Positions 35,201-44,407 of a stretch of 64,000 bases of DNA are shown here, piece after piece. The stretch is from positions 515,528 through 579,527 of the forward strand of contig NZ_SOHL01000003.1 in assembly GCF_004403985.1 (NCBI RefSeq). Reading direction: 5' to 3'. Under the pieces are notes generated by a model. It did not search any database. It saw only the letters and a program-made list of their open reading frames with translations, and was not told the DNA's origin. Positions within the stretch are counted from its first letter, which is position 1, and every line of letters starts with the position of its first letter. This stretch comes from Cryobacterium gelidum (lineage in GTDB: Bacteria; Actinomycetota; Actinomycetes; Actinomycetales; Microbacteriaceae). The translations under genes and the position numbers were made by a program.

Positions 35201-35809
35201 ATGTCCGTCGCTTCCGACCCGAATTTTTTCTACTCGCGGTTCAACCGCATCATCGCTGCTGTCTTTGCCGGGATTGCCGCGCTGAGTGCGCTGAGCCTGT
35301 TCCTGCTGCCGACCGCGTCGAACCGCTGGCTGGTCATTCCGGCCCTGTTCGTGATGCTGTTCGTCTGGGAGGTGCTCTGGCACCCCAGCCTGCAGGTCGA
35401 CGACGCCGGCGTGACCATTCGCAATCCCCTGCGCACCATTGTGGTGCCGTGGGCGGCGCTCGTGCACGTCGACACCAAGTTCGCGCTCACCCTGTACACG
35501 CCGGGGCGTAAGTTCGCTGTGCACTGCGCTCCCGCCCCCGGCCGAAGCTTGACCAGCGCCGGACGTCGTAAGACCACCGACCCGGTGCCGTACCTGACCG
35601 GGCAACCCCGACCCGGCGACCTGCCGGATAGCGAGTCCGGTGAGGCGGCGCAACTGGTGCGCTCTCGCTGGGACGCCCTGCAGCGCAGCGGCCGGGTAGA
35701 CGGCGGCCTCGCGGCGCAGACACCCGTGTCGGCCGTGTGGGCGTGGGGTCGTGCCGGCGTGCTTGTGGCCGGTGCTGCGGCATCTCTTGTGGCTCTTCTT
35801 CTGGCCTGA
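35201..35809 (+). CDS. PH-domain-like membrane protein
   Basis: A 202-residue protein: two N-terminal membrane helices (about residues 15-33 and 41-58, NRIIAAVFAGIAALSALSL and WLVIPALFVMLFVWEVLW), then a bacterial PH-like domain (LQVDDAGVTIRNPLRTIVVPWAALVHV), a disordered loop and a final membrane helix. The ATG at 35201 fits. The gene lies on the opposite strand inside an ABC operon and is divergent from the ATPase gene by 68 bp, with its 3' end facing the permease gene end. Confidence 0.8.
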   Translation: MSVASDPNFFYSRFNRIIAAVFAGIAALSALSLFLLPTASNRWLVIPALFVMLFVWEVLWHPSLQVDDAGVTIRNPLRTIVVPWAALVHVDTKFALTLYTPGRKFAVHCAPAPGRSLTSAGRRKTTDPVPYLTGQPRPGDLPDSESGEAAQLVRSRWDALQRSGRVDGGLAAQTPVSAVWAWGRAGVLVAGAAASLVALLLA

Positions 35810-35838
35810 GCACAGCACCGGCGGGCACGTGACCGGCG

Positions 35839-36885
35839 TCATGGCTGGCTGTCCAATTCCGGTTCGGGTCGGGTCTCGCGCATCTTGCTGAGCTTGAACC
35901 TGCGGTGGCGCGGGTCGAAAGCATCGCGCAAACCGTCGCCGACGAAGTTGACCAGCAGCGCGAGCGACACGATGAACGCTCCGGGCCACCAGAACAGCCA
36001 CGGCCGAGTCTGGAACGCCGATTGGTTGGAGCTGATCAGCAGGCCGAGCGACACGTCGGGAGAGCGGATGCCGTAGCCGAGAAAGCTCAGCGCCGTCTCG
36101 AGCAGAATGGCCGAGGCCATGATGAGCGTCGCCGACACGATGACCACGCCCATGGCATTGGGCAGGATGTGCTTGAAGATGATGCGCGCGTCCGACGCCC
36201 CGGCTACCCGGGCCGCCTCGACGAACTCGCGTTCGCGTAACGACAGGAATTCGCCGCGCACCAGCCGAGCGATGCCCATCCAGGAGAAGAACCCGAGCAT
36301 GATCGCTAGAACCGGGGCGCCGAGGCTGCCGAACCATTGGCCGACGACCGAACCGATGACGAGCGCGGGAATCACGATGAAAACGTCCGTGATGCGCATC
36401 AACACGGCATCGACCATGCCGCGGTAGTACCCGGCAACCGCCCCGACCACCACGCCGACAACGGTCGCGATGAGGCCGAGAACCACCATCACGAGCGCGG
36501 AGTTTTGAATGCCCCGCATGGTCATGGCGAAGTAGTCCTTGCCGATGCGGTCCTGGCCGAACGGATGCTCGCCCATTGACATGCCGTCGCCACCGAGAAA
36601 CTGCGGCACGAGCGACAGCGTGGGGTCGCCCCCGTTCACCTGCGGGTTGAGTTCTTTGAACCCGAACTTCCACCAGCCGGGAATGGGACCGATACCGATG
36701 GCAGAGAAGGAGAACAGGATGATGACGAGAAGAACGACGATCGAGGCCACGGCCACCTTGTTGCCAATAAATCGGCGCCAAATGAGGCGGCCCTGGCTCT
36801 CGGGTACCGAACTCGCCGCGGCGAGTTCGTCGGCAGGGATTTCAGTGGGTGACGGGGTGGATCCCGAACCAATTGGTGTGGACAT
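35839..36885 (-). CDS. peptide-type ABC permease, DppC-like (cluster A)
   Basis: A 348-residue permease with an N-terminal cytoplasmic tail, the DppC-type OppC_N segment and an EAA loop (EAARVAGASDARIIFKHILPNAMG), with about six membrane helices. It pairs with the DppB-like protein directly upstream. The ATG immediately follows the upstream stop (TAGATG), so translation is coupled. Confidence 0.92.
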   Translation of the reverse strand: MSTPIGSGSTPSPTEIPADELAAASSVPESQGRLIWRRFIGNKVAVASIVVLLVIILFSFSAIGIGPIPGWWKFGFKELNPQVNGGDPTLSLVPQFLGGDGMSMGEHPFGQDRIGKDYFAMTMRGIQNSALVMVVLGLIATVVGVVVGAVAGYYRGMVDAVLMRITDVFIVIPALVIGSVVGQWFGSLGAPVLAIMLGFFSWMGIARLVRGEFLSLREREFVEAARVAGASDARIIFKHILPNAMGVVIVSATLIMASAILLETALSFLGYGIRSPDVSLGLLISSNQSAFQTRPWLFWWPGAFIVSLALLVNFVGDGLRDAFDPRHRRFKLSKMRETRPEPELDSQP

Positions 36886-38418
36886 CTAGCGGATCCTCAC
36901 TCTCGGGTCGAGCCCGGCATAGGCCATATCGGCCAGAAAATTGAACGTGATCGCCATGGCGGCGACGATGAGGAAATAGCCCATGACCGGATTGAGGTCT
37001 CCCCGGGACAGGCCGGCGTTGAACAGGCTGCCCATGCCGGGAATGGCGAAGATCCGTTCGGTGATGATTGCGCCACCGAGCAGGGCTCCCACATCAAAGG
37101 CGACGAGAGTGGTCAGCGGAATCAGCATGTTGCGGAACGCGTGCCGAACGACCACCGTGCGCTCCGGAAGCCCCTTGGCGCGCGCAGTACGGATGTAGTC
37201 GAGGCTGAGCACCTCGAGCATGCCGGCGCGGGAGTACCGGGTGTACCCGGCGAAGGAGATCAGCAGGAGGGCAATAATTGGCAGGGTGAGGTGGACAAAC
37301 GTGTCGAGGCCGGCGAGCCACACGTCCCCGGACAGTCCCGGAGTCTTGGAACCCACGGTGGCGATCGGGCGCCCGTTCGTCGCCGTCAGGAGGGCACCCC
37401 AGGACTGCATGAACCGGTCAACCAGCACGACCGCGCCGGAGAAGAGCGCGGTGACGAGACCGACCCGCATATTCTGGCCGCGATCGTAGCCACCCGCCAA
37501 AAAGCCGCTGATCAGCCCGACCGCGATCGTGGCGAGTGCGAGAATGAATAGCGTTCCGGCGCTCGAAACGTCGAATAGGGGCTGGAGCACAAAATACGCC
37601 GCAATGGCGGCCGCGGCGTTGATACCGGCGGTAATCAGCGCCCGACGGTTGCGCAGTCCGGCCAGCAGGGTCGCTGCACCGAGGGCGATCGCCGCGACCA
37701 GCAGGATGACCGGGATCGGCCCCAGGCCCGGATTCATAAACCAGCCCGTCGCGCTCATCAGGAGCAGCACCCCGGACGTGGCCAGCCCCGACACCAGGAA
37801 AACCACCAGTCGACGTCGGCGGTCACCGCCGAGCAATGACTGCCAGATGGCACCGACGACGAGGCCGATCACCACCAGTGCTCCGGTGCCGATCACAGGA
37901 TCACGGAGAAAATCGTTGAAGCCGATGGCGATGAACTCTTTCAGGAGCACGGCGACCAGGAATACGGGCAACGAGTATAGGAAGAAGCTGACGAAGGTGA
38001 CGGTGTTGTCGAGGCCGCTGTACTGACGCAGAGCGGTGATGATACCAATCGTGACGCCGAGCAAAATGGCGAGCACGAGGGCGAACGTGACCAGCTGCAC
38101 GGTGGCGGCCAAAGCGTTCGGAAGAATATCGATGACCTGGGCGTTCGAGATCGTCGACCCGAGGTCGCAGGCGTTGGCAAAGGGAATCGCGCACTTGGCG
38201 ACGCCGCCGAGCCAGAGCACCCAGCGAAGCGGCGGCGGCACGTCGAGGTCGAGAAGTGCAACGCGGGCATCGATCAGCTGCTGCTTGTTGGGAGAGTTGC
38301 TGCCTTCAAGATCTTGGAGCGGCTGCGCCGAATAGCCGACCATAACGTACATCAGAAACGATGCGGCGATCAGGATGAGGATGGAAACGAGAATTCGTCT
38401 CAGGATAAAACTCACCAT
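36886..38418 (-). CDS. peptide-type ABC permease, DppB-like with large insertion (cluster A)
   Basis: A 510-residue protein, far longer than the usual 300-340. The N- and C-terminal parts are DppB-like (RRILVSILILIAASFLMYV and the EAA-type ARAKGLPERTVVVRHAFRNMLIPL near the end). Between residues about 165 and 350 is an extra region of four or more hydrophobic segments with no permease motif. I infer it is real because the frame stays open and the segments are hydrophobic. It follows the substrate-binding protein gene after a strong hairpin. Confidence 0.88.
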   Translation of the reverse strand: MVSFILRRILVSILILIAASFLMYVMVGYSAQPLQDLEGSNSPNKQQLIDARVALLDLDVPPPLRWVLWLGGVAKCAIPFANACDLGSTISNAQVIDILPNALAATVQLVTFALVLAILLGVTIGIITALRQYSGLDNTVTFVSFFLYSLPVFLVAVLLKEFIAIGFNDFLRDPVIGTGALVVIGLVVGAIWQSLLGGDRRRRLVVFLVSGLATSGVLLLMSATGWFMNPGLGPIPVILLVAAIALGAATLLAGLRNRRALITAGINAAAAIAAYFVLQPLFDVSSAGTLFILALATIAVGLISGFLAGGYDRGQNMRVGLVTALFSGAVVLVDRFMQSWGALLTATNGRPIATVGSKTPGLSGDVWLAGLDTFVHLTLPIIALLLISFAGYTRYSRAGMLEVLSLDYIRTARAKGLPERTVVVRHAFRNMLIPLTTLVAFDVGALLGGAIITERIFAIPGMGSLFNAGLSRGDLNPVMGYFLIVAAMAITFNFLADMAYAGLDPRVRIR

Positions 38419-38487
38419 GCCTGGGCTACCTCACTGTAGGGGTTTGGCAAAAGTGCCGGGGTACCAACGAACTGTCGCCGATCCGCG

Positions 38488-38521
38488 AGTTGGGCTCCTG
38501 GGCGAACCCAGGAGCCCAACT
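38488..38521 (-). terminator. 15-bp hairpin between substrate-binding protein and permease genes (cluster A)
   Basis: AGTTGGGCTCCTGGG (38488-38502) pairs with CCCAGGAGCCCAACT (38507-38521) around a CGAA tetraloop. It lies in the 116-bp gap after the substrate-binding protein gene. There is no T-run after it on the - strand, so it may be a partial terminator or an mRNA 3'-end stabiliser within the operon. Confidence 0.85.
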
Positions 38522-38534
38522 GAGAGCGAACTAT

Positions 38535-40322
38535 CTACTTAGTGACGGACCAGTCCCAGAAGTTCCAGAACGGACCGGTCTGGTTGCCCATGTACTCCAC
38601 ACCGCTCACGCGCTTGGAGACACCGAACACGCCGGGCAGCTGGAACAGCGGCAGTCCGTAAGCATCCGTGAACATCTGCTTGTCCATGCGCTTCTCGATG
38701 GCGATCAGTTCATCGGGATCGAGGGTCGTCTGGGTGAGGATGGCGTCGTCGTTGGTTCCCTCGTACTGGTTGTAGTTTCCGCCGCCGTCGGTCGAGAAGA
38801 TCTGCGCGATGCCGGTGGAGCCGACGCCGGGGCTGATCCAGCCGAAGATGGAAGCATCATAGTCGCCACCCTCTAGCAGAGAACTCCAGTCGGGTGAACC
38901 CGCGTCCACAACGGTGATTCCGGCCTTCGCGGCCGATTCCTGAATCGCCTGGAACTCATCGACTCGGTTGGGGTTGTTGGTGTTGTAGAGAATGCGCACC
39001 GAGGGGGTGGCGCCGGCGAGCAGCGTCTTGGCGCCTTCGATATCGACCTCGGCGTAGTCGCTCGAACCATTGTTCGCGGCCGAATCGTCATAGGGCGCGT
39101 TGGCCGGAACCCAGATCTGAGAGTCCAGAATCTTGGCATCGGGGTTGACCGGGGTCACGATGGAGTCGAGAATCTGCTGCCGAGGGACCGTCTTGAGGAA
39201 CGCCTGGCGCACGCTGAGATCAGCGAAGACCGGCTGATCGAAACGCAGGTCGAGATGGTCATACGAGACCTGATCACCAGCGAGTACGTCGGCGCCGGTG
39301 TTCTCCAGGGCGGTGAGCGTATCAGCGGATGCCTGCGGGTTGATGATGTCGACTTCACCGTTTTGCAGCGCCGTCACCTGGGCGTTCGCGTCTGGGATGA
39401 CGCGCAGGATGAGCTTGTCGATCTTCGGCAGCATGCCACCGACATAGAACTTGTTGCGCTCCATCGTGAACGACTGGCCGGGAGTCCAGCCCGTCGGCAC
39501 CATGGGACCGCTCGACACGAGGAGGTCGGGGTCGGTCGGGAACGCGGTCACGTCGTAGCCGGTGTTCACGAAGTCCGCCGCCGCCTTCAACGTGGCATCG
39601 GGCTCGGCCGGGGCTGCCGGATCTCCCTTGGGTAGGCCCTTGAGCAGTGCGGTCAGTTCGGTGGCCGAGCCGAGCCCGGCCTTTTTGGCCACGATGTGGG
39701 CGGGTTGAGCGATCGGGTTGACCAGCTCCCAGTCGACGTAGGGCGTGTCGTAGACCAGGGTCATCGACAGATTGTCCTCGCTGACCTCGGGAAATGCTGT
39801 GGTATCGAGGCCGGCAGTGCTGGCCGCGATTTCAAAATACGTGGTGCCAGTGGCGACTTCGCCGGTGGACTCGTCGACGGTCGAGTCGTTATAGTAGCCG
39901 GCTCCGATAGCCCAGGCGAGCACCATGTCATCGGCGGTCACGGGCTCTCCGTCTGACCACTTGTTCTCGGGATTCAGCGTGTATGTGACGGTCTGCGGGT
40001 CGTCACTGGTCTTCTCGAAGGTGCCGAACTTTTCTTCACGTACGATATTGAATTCGTTATCGATGTAGGAGAAGGCCGATGCGTAGTTACCCATGAGGTA
40101 ACCGACCTGTCCATTGGTATCGAGATTGGACTGTGGAGTCTGACCGTTAAAAGACGTGAAGTCGTTGACCACGGCAACCGTGACGGTGCCGCCGCTGGCC
40201 GCGGCATCCGTGTTGGTGTCGGTACTGCCGGATGTGGTGCATGCGGTCAGGGCTAGGGCTGCGACGCCAAGAACGGCGACCCCACTAAGGCTCTTCCTGA
40301 ACAGTTTTCCTCTGATGGACAA
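38535..40322 (-). CDS. peptide-type ABC substrate-binding lipoprotein (family 5, cluster A)
   Basis: A 595-residue protein. The signal peptide ends in a lipobox LTAC (about residues 26-29), then a family 5 binding-protein fold with a typical NPENKWSDGEPVTADDMVLAW segment. The TTG at 40320-40322 is chosen because AGGAGG lies 5-6 bp upstream on the - strand; a longer in-frame start lacks a ribosome site. It binds the ligand outside the membrane and delivers it to the DppB/C permeases. The ligand is not visible from sequence. Confidence 0.92.
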   Translation of the reverse strand: MSIRGKLFRKSLSGVAVLGVAALALTACTTSGSTDTNTDAAASGGTVTVAVVNDFTSFNGQTPQSNLDTNGQVGYLMGNYASAFSYIDNEFNIVREEKFGTFEKTSDDPQTVTYTLNPENKWSDGEPVTADDMVLAWAIGAGYYNDSTVDESTGEVATGTTYFEIAASTAGLDTTAFPEVSEDNLSMTLVYDTPYVDWELVNPIAQPAHIVAKKAGLGSATELTALLKGLPKGDPAAPAEPDATLKAAADFVNTGYDVTAFPTDPDLLVSSGPMVPTGWTPGQSFTMERNKFYVGGMLPKIDKLILRVIPDANAQVTALQNGEVDIINPQASADTLTALENTGADVLAGDQVSYDHLDLRFDQPVFADLSVRQAFLKTVPRQQILDSIVTPVNPDAKILDSQIWVPANAPYDDSAANNGSSDYAEVDIEGAKTLLAGATPSVRILYNTNNPNRVDEFQAIQESAAKAGITVVDAGSPDWSSLLEGGDYDASIFGWISPGVGSTGIAQIFSTDGGGNYNQYEGTNDDAILTQTTLDPDELIAIEKRMDKQMFTDAYGLPLFQLPGVFGVSKRVSGVEYMGNQTGPFWNFWDWSVTK

Positions 40323-40390
40323 GATTCCTCCTGGGCGAAGTGATCGTCGGTGCACGGCGAGGGGCCGCGAGTCGATCGTGGTTTGATACG

Positions 40391-40419
40391 ACCCTAGAGA
40401 GAATCCCTAACTTTGCCAA
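40391..40419 (-). promoter_or_regulatory. probable promoter of cluster A substrate-binding protein gene
   Basis: On the - strand TTGGCA (40414-40419) and TAGGGT (40391-40396) are separated by 17 bp, giving a leader of about 60 nt. The sequence CTAGGGTCGTA containing the -10 also occurs upstream of the cluster B substrate-binding protein gene. Confidence 0.6.
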
Positions 40420-40596
40420 TCAAATGACCGAACTGTTATGAAATAGGACCATTTTTTGTCGTCCGTGGGTGGCATTGTGCACAAAAGCTGCGTCTGAACC
40501 CCGCAATGTGAAGGCCCGTTGGGTTGCCGCCACCACGGCGACATATGTACAGCGCGTGACGTCGCTGGCTCCCGTGAGTGCCACGAGGGAAACCAC

Positions 40597-40629
40597 AGGC
40601 CCGACAGGAATGATTCCCCGGTCGGGCCT
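40597..40629 (-). terminator. hairpin after cluster B ATPase gene
   Basis: AGGCCCGAC (40597-40605) pairs with GTCGGGCCT (40621-40629) over 9 bp with a 15-nt loop, just beyond the end of the ATPase gene. The following T-run is weak. Confidence 0.65.
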
Positions 40630-40649
40630 GAGCTGCGCAGAAGGTTGAT

Positions 40650-42398
40650 CTACCGCCCGAACGCGAAGTTGGCTCCGGGGATCGCCGCGAGCAGCTCCTG
40701 TGTGTACAGCTCTCGCGGGTTGTTGAACACCTCATCGGTCGACGCCGCCTCCACGATGCGCCCCCTCTGCATGACGCAGACATTGTCAGCGACCAACCGC
40801 ACGACCGCGAGGTCGTGGGTAATGAACAGATAGGTCAGGCCCAGCTCCGTCTGCAACTCGGTCAACAGGTTCAGAATCTGCCCCTGCACAAGGACATCCA
40901 AGGCAGACACGGCTTCATCCAGCACGAGCACGTCGGGTTTCAACGCCAAGGCGCGTGCAATCGCGATGCGCTGGCGCTGACCGCCGGACAGCTCGCTCGG
41001 ATAGCGAAACTGCGTTGCGGCCGGCAGGGACACCTGGTCAAGCAACTCCAAGACCCGCTTCTGCCGTTCCTTTCGCGACCCCACGTTGTGCGCGAGCAGG
41101 GGTTCCGCGATGGTGTTGCCCACGTTGTACTGGGGGTCGAGCGAACCATACGGGTCCTGGAAGACCGGCTGCACTCGGCGCCGAAAATTCAGAAGCTCAC
41201 GCCCCTTCAAGCCAGCGACGTCGCGTCCCTCGAATTCGATCCGCCCGCTGGTGGTGCTCTCCAACTGCAGGATGAGCTTGGCCACGGTGGATTTGCCGGA
41301 GCCGGATTCCCCCACGATCGCTGTGGTCGTGCCCTTCTTCACGCCGAACGACACGTCATTCACGGCGAGGAGTTCGTCATACTTCAGACCGGATTTACGG
41401 ATGCGGTACATCTTGGTGATGCCCTCGACGGAGATGAGGTCTTTGCCCGACGCCGCTAGTTCACGTTCGGTGGCCCGCGTAATGAGCGCAGTGTCCGTGC
41501 CGCCGGCCGAAAAGATTTCGGGCGCCGGGGCATCCTGATTCTTCTTGGCCTGAATGCGCCGCGACGCAAGGCTCGGAGCGGCCGCCACGAGGCGCTGCGT
41601 GTATGGGTGCTGCGGGTTGGCCAGGATTTCCTGCGACGGCCCCGATTCGACAACCTTGCCCTTGTACATCACCACGAGCTGTTCGGCCCGTTCGGCGGCG
41701 AGGCCGAGGTCGTGGGTGATGAACAGAACGCTCGTGCCGTAGTCCCGGGTGAGGGTGGCGAGGTGATCGAGAATCTGGCGTTGCACGGTGACATCAAGCG
41801 CGCTGGTGGGCTCGTCGGCGATGAGCAGCTTCGGCCGGGCGGACAGCCCGATGCCGATGAGCACGCGCTGGCGCATACCGCCGGAGAACTGGTGCGGGTA
41901 CTGCTTGAGCCGGTCGGCGGCATCGGCGAGGCCAGCTTCCTGCAGCACTTCGATGGTGCGCGCACGCGCTTCTTTTCCGCGCAAGGGGCTGTTGGCCTTG
42001 ATGGCTTCCTCAACCTGGAAACCGATGTTCCAGACGGGATTCAGGTTGCTCATCGGATCCTGCGGCACATAACCGATCAGGCTTCCGCGCACACCCTGCA
42101 TCTCCTTGGCCGACAGCCTAGTCAGATCGCGACCCTCGAACAGAATCTCGCCCGCGGTGACCTTGCCCGTGCCGGCGAGCAGATTAATGATCGCCTGCGC
42201 TGTAGTGGTCTTGCCAGAACCTGACTCCCCAACGATGGCGAGCGTTTGGCCGGCATAGAGAGTCAGGCTTACGCCACGCACAGCCGGAACTACGCCGTAC
42301 TGCGTCTGGAATCCGACCTCAAGATCGCGAATGTCAAGTAGTGGGTCATTTGAACTCGGCACGGTCTGATTCACGGTTTCGGTCACTAACTCGGTCAT
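40650..42398 (-). CDS. peptide-type ABC transporter ATPase, fused DppD-DppF (cluster B)
   Basis: A 582-residue protein with two ATPase domains. The first has GESGSGKTTTAQ, the signature FSGGMRQRVLIG and LLIADEPTSALD; the second has GESGSGKSTVAK, LSGGQRQRIAIARAL and LVLDEAVSALD, where Glu-Ala replaces the usual Glu-Pro. It is similar in layout to the cluster A ATPase but not identical. The start overlaps the permease C stop by 4 bp. Confidence 0.93.
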   Translation of the reverse strand: MTELVTETVNQTVPSSNDPLLDIRDLEVGFQTQYGVVPAVRGVSLTLYAGQTLAIVGESGSGKTTTAQAIINLLAGTGKVTAGEILFEGRDLTRLSAKEMQGVRGSLIGYVPQDPMSNLNPVWNIGFQVEEAIKANSPLRGKEARARTIEVLQEAGLADAADRLKQYPHQFSGGMRQRVLIGIGLSARPKLLIADEPTSALDVTVQRQILDHLATLTRDYGTSVLFITHDLGLAAERAEQLVVMYKGKVVESGPSQEILANPQHPYTQRLVAAAPSLASRRIQAKKNQDAPAPEIFSAGGTDTALITRATERELAASGKDLISVEGITKMYRIRKSGLKYDELLAVNDVSFGVKKGTTTAIVGESGSGKSTVAKLILQLESTTSGRIEFEGRDVAGLKGRELLNFRRRVQPVFQDPYGSLDPQYNVGNTIAEPLLAHNVGSRKERQKRVLELLDQVSLPAATQFRYPSELSGGQRQRIAIARALALKPDVLVLDEAVSALDVLVQGQILNLLTELQTELGLTYLFITHDLAVVRLVADNVCVMQRGRIVEAASTDEVFNNPRELYTQELLAAIPGANFAFGR

Positions 42399-43348
42399 CG
42401 GCGTGCCCTCGCCTTCGGATCGAGCGCGTCGCCAACGACGTCACCCAGCATGAGGAAGGCCAGCACGGTCACCGACAGGGCTGCGGCTGGATAGAGCAGG
42501 ACCTGCGGGGCAGTACGGATGGAGGTCTGGGCGTTGCCAATGTCGTTACCCCAGGACATTATGTCCGAGCCGAGGCCGATTCCGAGGAACGACAGCGTGG
42601 CTTCGGCGACAATGAACGTGCCCAGCGAAACCGTCGCGATCACGATCACCGGTGCGATCGAGTTCGGCACAACGTGTCGAAGCAGAATCTTAAACTTCGA
42701 CACGCCGAGCGCGATGGACGCCGTCACGTAATCCGAATTTCGAGCCGTTAGCACAGCTCCACGCATGATTCGTGCGATCTGCGGCCAGGCGAAAATCGAC
42801 ATGACCAGCGCAATCGTGACCGGAGTGCGCTCCGGCAACACCGACAGCAACACGATGGCGCCAAGCACGGTCGGGACGGCAAAGAAAATATCGCCGATTC
42901 GCGACACGATCGCGTCGAGTACGCCGCCGTAGTATCCGGCCAACGCACCGATCACGACGCCGACGAGGGTTACCAGGAACGTGGCCAGCAGGCCAACCGT
43001 AACGGATGCCCGAGTGCCAAATATGATGCGGGCATACGTATCGCAGCCCTGCCGGGTGAATCCGAGTGGATGTCCGGCCTCAGCACCGCCGTTGCTGTCG
43101 GCCAGCAAACAATTACTGTTCGGCGGCGCTTGTGTGAACAGCGTCGGCACCAAGGCCACCAGAACGATCAGGAGAATCAGCGACGAGGAGATCCAAAACG
43201 AGGGACGTCGACGCATCGATTCCCACGCGTCCGTCCAGGTACTGCGGGCCTTCTGCGTCTCGTTCACCTGATCGATGGCAGCAACCGGAGTCTCGTCCAG
43301 TGCCGCCACGACGTGGGCCTGACGATTGTTGGGGGTACTACTTGGCAT
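42395..43348 (-). CDS. peptide-type ABC permease, DppC-like (cluster B)
   Basis: About 317 residues. The ATG at 43348 (MPSSTPNNRQ) has GAGG 7 bp upstream; the longer frame would overlap the upstream permease. Cytoplasmic N-tail, about six helices and an EAA loop region near VTASIALGVSKFKILLRHVV. The first 11 bp overlap the DppB-like gene. Confidence 0.92.
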   Translation of the reverse strand: MPSSTPNNRQAHVVAALDETPVAAIDQVNETQKARSTWTDAWESMRRRPSFWISSSLILLIVLVALVPTLFTQAPPNSNCLLADSNGGAEAGHPLGFTRQGCDTYARIIFGTRASVTVGLLATFLVTLVGVVIGALAGYYGGVLDAIVSRIGDIFFAVPTVLGAIVLLSVLPERTPVTIALVMSIFAWPQIARIMRGAVLTARNSDYVTASIALGVSKFKILLRHVVPNSIAPVIVIATVSLGTFIVAEATLSFLGIGLGSDIMSWGNDIGNAQTSIRTAPQVLLYPAAALSVTVLAFLMLGDVVGDALDPKARARR

Positions 43349-44267
43349 AACGAATCCTCGGGTCCAGGGCTGCGTAAAGCAGATCGACGAGCAGGTTAGC
43401 CACCACGAAAATGACAACCATAACGGCGATGAACGACACGACCGTCGGTCCCTCGCCCAGTTTTATGGCGTCATAAACGGTGCCACCGACCCCGTTGATG
43501 TTGAAGATGCCCTCGGTAACAATGGCACCGACCATGAGAGAGCCGATATCGACACCGAGAAAAGTCACGACGGGCACGAGGGAATTTCGAAGCACATGCA
43601 CGGTCACCACACGACGGCCGGACAAGCCTTTCGCCGTAGCGGTGCGCACAAAATCGGCATTGAGATTATCCGAAACGCTTGCCCGGGTGAGGCGAACAAT
43701 GTAGGCGAATGAGACGGATGCCAGCACCAGCGCGGGCAGAATCAGTTCGTCCAGGGGTGCCGCGCCGCTGACCGTGGTGCGGGCCCAGCCCAGTTGGATG
43801 CCGAAGACGAACTGCAGCACGAAACCGATCACGAAGGTGGGCACGCTAATCAGGAGGAGACTGACCACAAGTGCGCTGGCATCAAACAGCTTTCCCTTGC
43901 GCAGACCGGCCACCAAGCCCACCAGAATGCCGAAAAACGCTTCGAAGGCAAGGGCGAGCATGGCCAGACGTGCCGTAATTGGGAAGGCGGAAGCCATGAC
44001 AGAGGACACCGAGCGTCCGGAGAAGGTCGTGCCGAGGTCGCCTTGGAAGAAACCACCGATGTAGATCAGGTACTGCTCGATTAGGGACTTGTCGAGGTTG
44101 TATTCGGCCCTCAATTGGGCGATGACACCAGGGGAAGGGGGCCGGTCACCGTATAGTGCCGCGATGGGGTCACCAGGAAGGGAGAACACCATGAAATAGA
44201 TCAGGAACGTGGCGCCAAAGAACACGGGGATCATCTGGAGCAGACGCTTGCCGGTGTACCAAAGCAT
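43338..44267 (-). CDS. peptide-type ABC permease, DppB-like (cluster B)
   Basis: A 309-residue permease with a standard length and the DppB signature: MLWYTGKRLLQMIPVFFGATFLIYFM at the start and the EAA-type segment TATAKGLSGRRVVTVHVLRNSLVPV. It lacks the large insertion seen in the cluster A homologue. It follows the substrate-binding protein gene after an inverted-repeat hairpin. Confidence 0.94.
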   Translation of the reverse strand: MLWYTGKRLLQMIPVFFGATFLIYFMVFSLPGDPIAALYGDRPPSPGVIAQLRAEYNLDKSLIEQYLIYIGGFFQGDLGTTFSGRSVSSVMASAFPITARLAMLALAFEAFFGILVGLVAGLRKGKLFDASALVVSLLLISVPTFVIGFVLQFVFGIQLGWARTTVSGAAPLDELILPALVLASVSFAYIVRLTRASVSDNLNADFVRTATAKGLSGRRVVTVHVLRNSLVPVVTFLGVDIGSLMVGAIVTEGIFNINGVGGTVYDAIKLGEGPTVVSFIAVMVVIFVVANLLVDLLYAALDPRIRYAK

Positions 44268-44327
44268 CAGGTTCCCTCGTTGAAACAGAGGAACATAAAC
44301 ATCTCAATCACTAAATAAATCTAAGCA

Positions 44328-44364
44328 GTGAGGTGCCCGGGCTATACCGCCCCGGGCACCTCAC
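44328..44364 (-). terminator. 14-bp hairpin between substrate-binding protein and permease genes (cluster B)
   Basis: GTGAGGTGCCCGGG (44328-44341) pairs with CCCGGGCACCTCAC (44351-44364) around a 9-nt loop, in the 140-bp gap after the substrate-binding protein gene. It occupies the same position as the cluster A hairpin, but the sequence is unrelated. Confidence 0.88.
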
Positions 44365-44407
44365 GCACTAATCAAGTCCAGGCAGTGCTGAACCGAGCTG
44401 GTGAATA

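Larger units (their letters stand above)
40323..40649. other. gene-free stretch of 327 bp between ABC clusters
   Basis: It holds the leader and promoter of cluster A, and near its right end the terminator hairpin of cluster B. I see no coding region. Confidence 0.7.

Noticed and set aside
31721..35285. Two long + strand frames opposite typA and the cluster A ATPase
   Set aside because: Their sequence is the reverse-strand shadow of well-identified genes; Val/Asp/Gly-rich with no domain.
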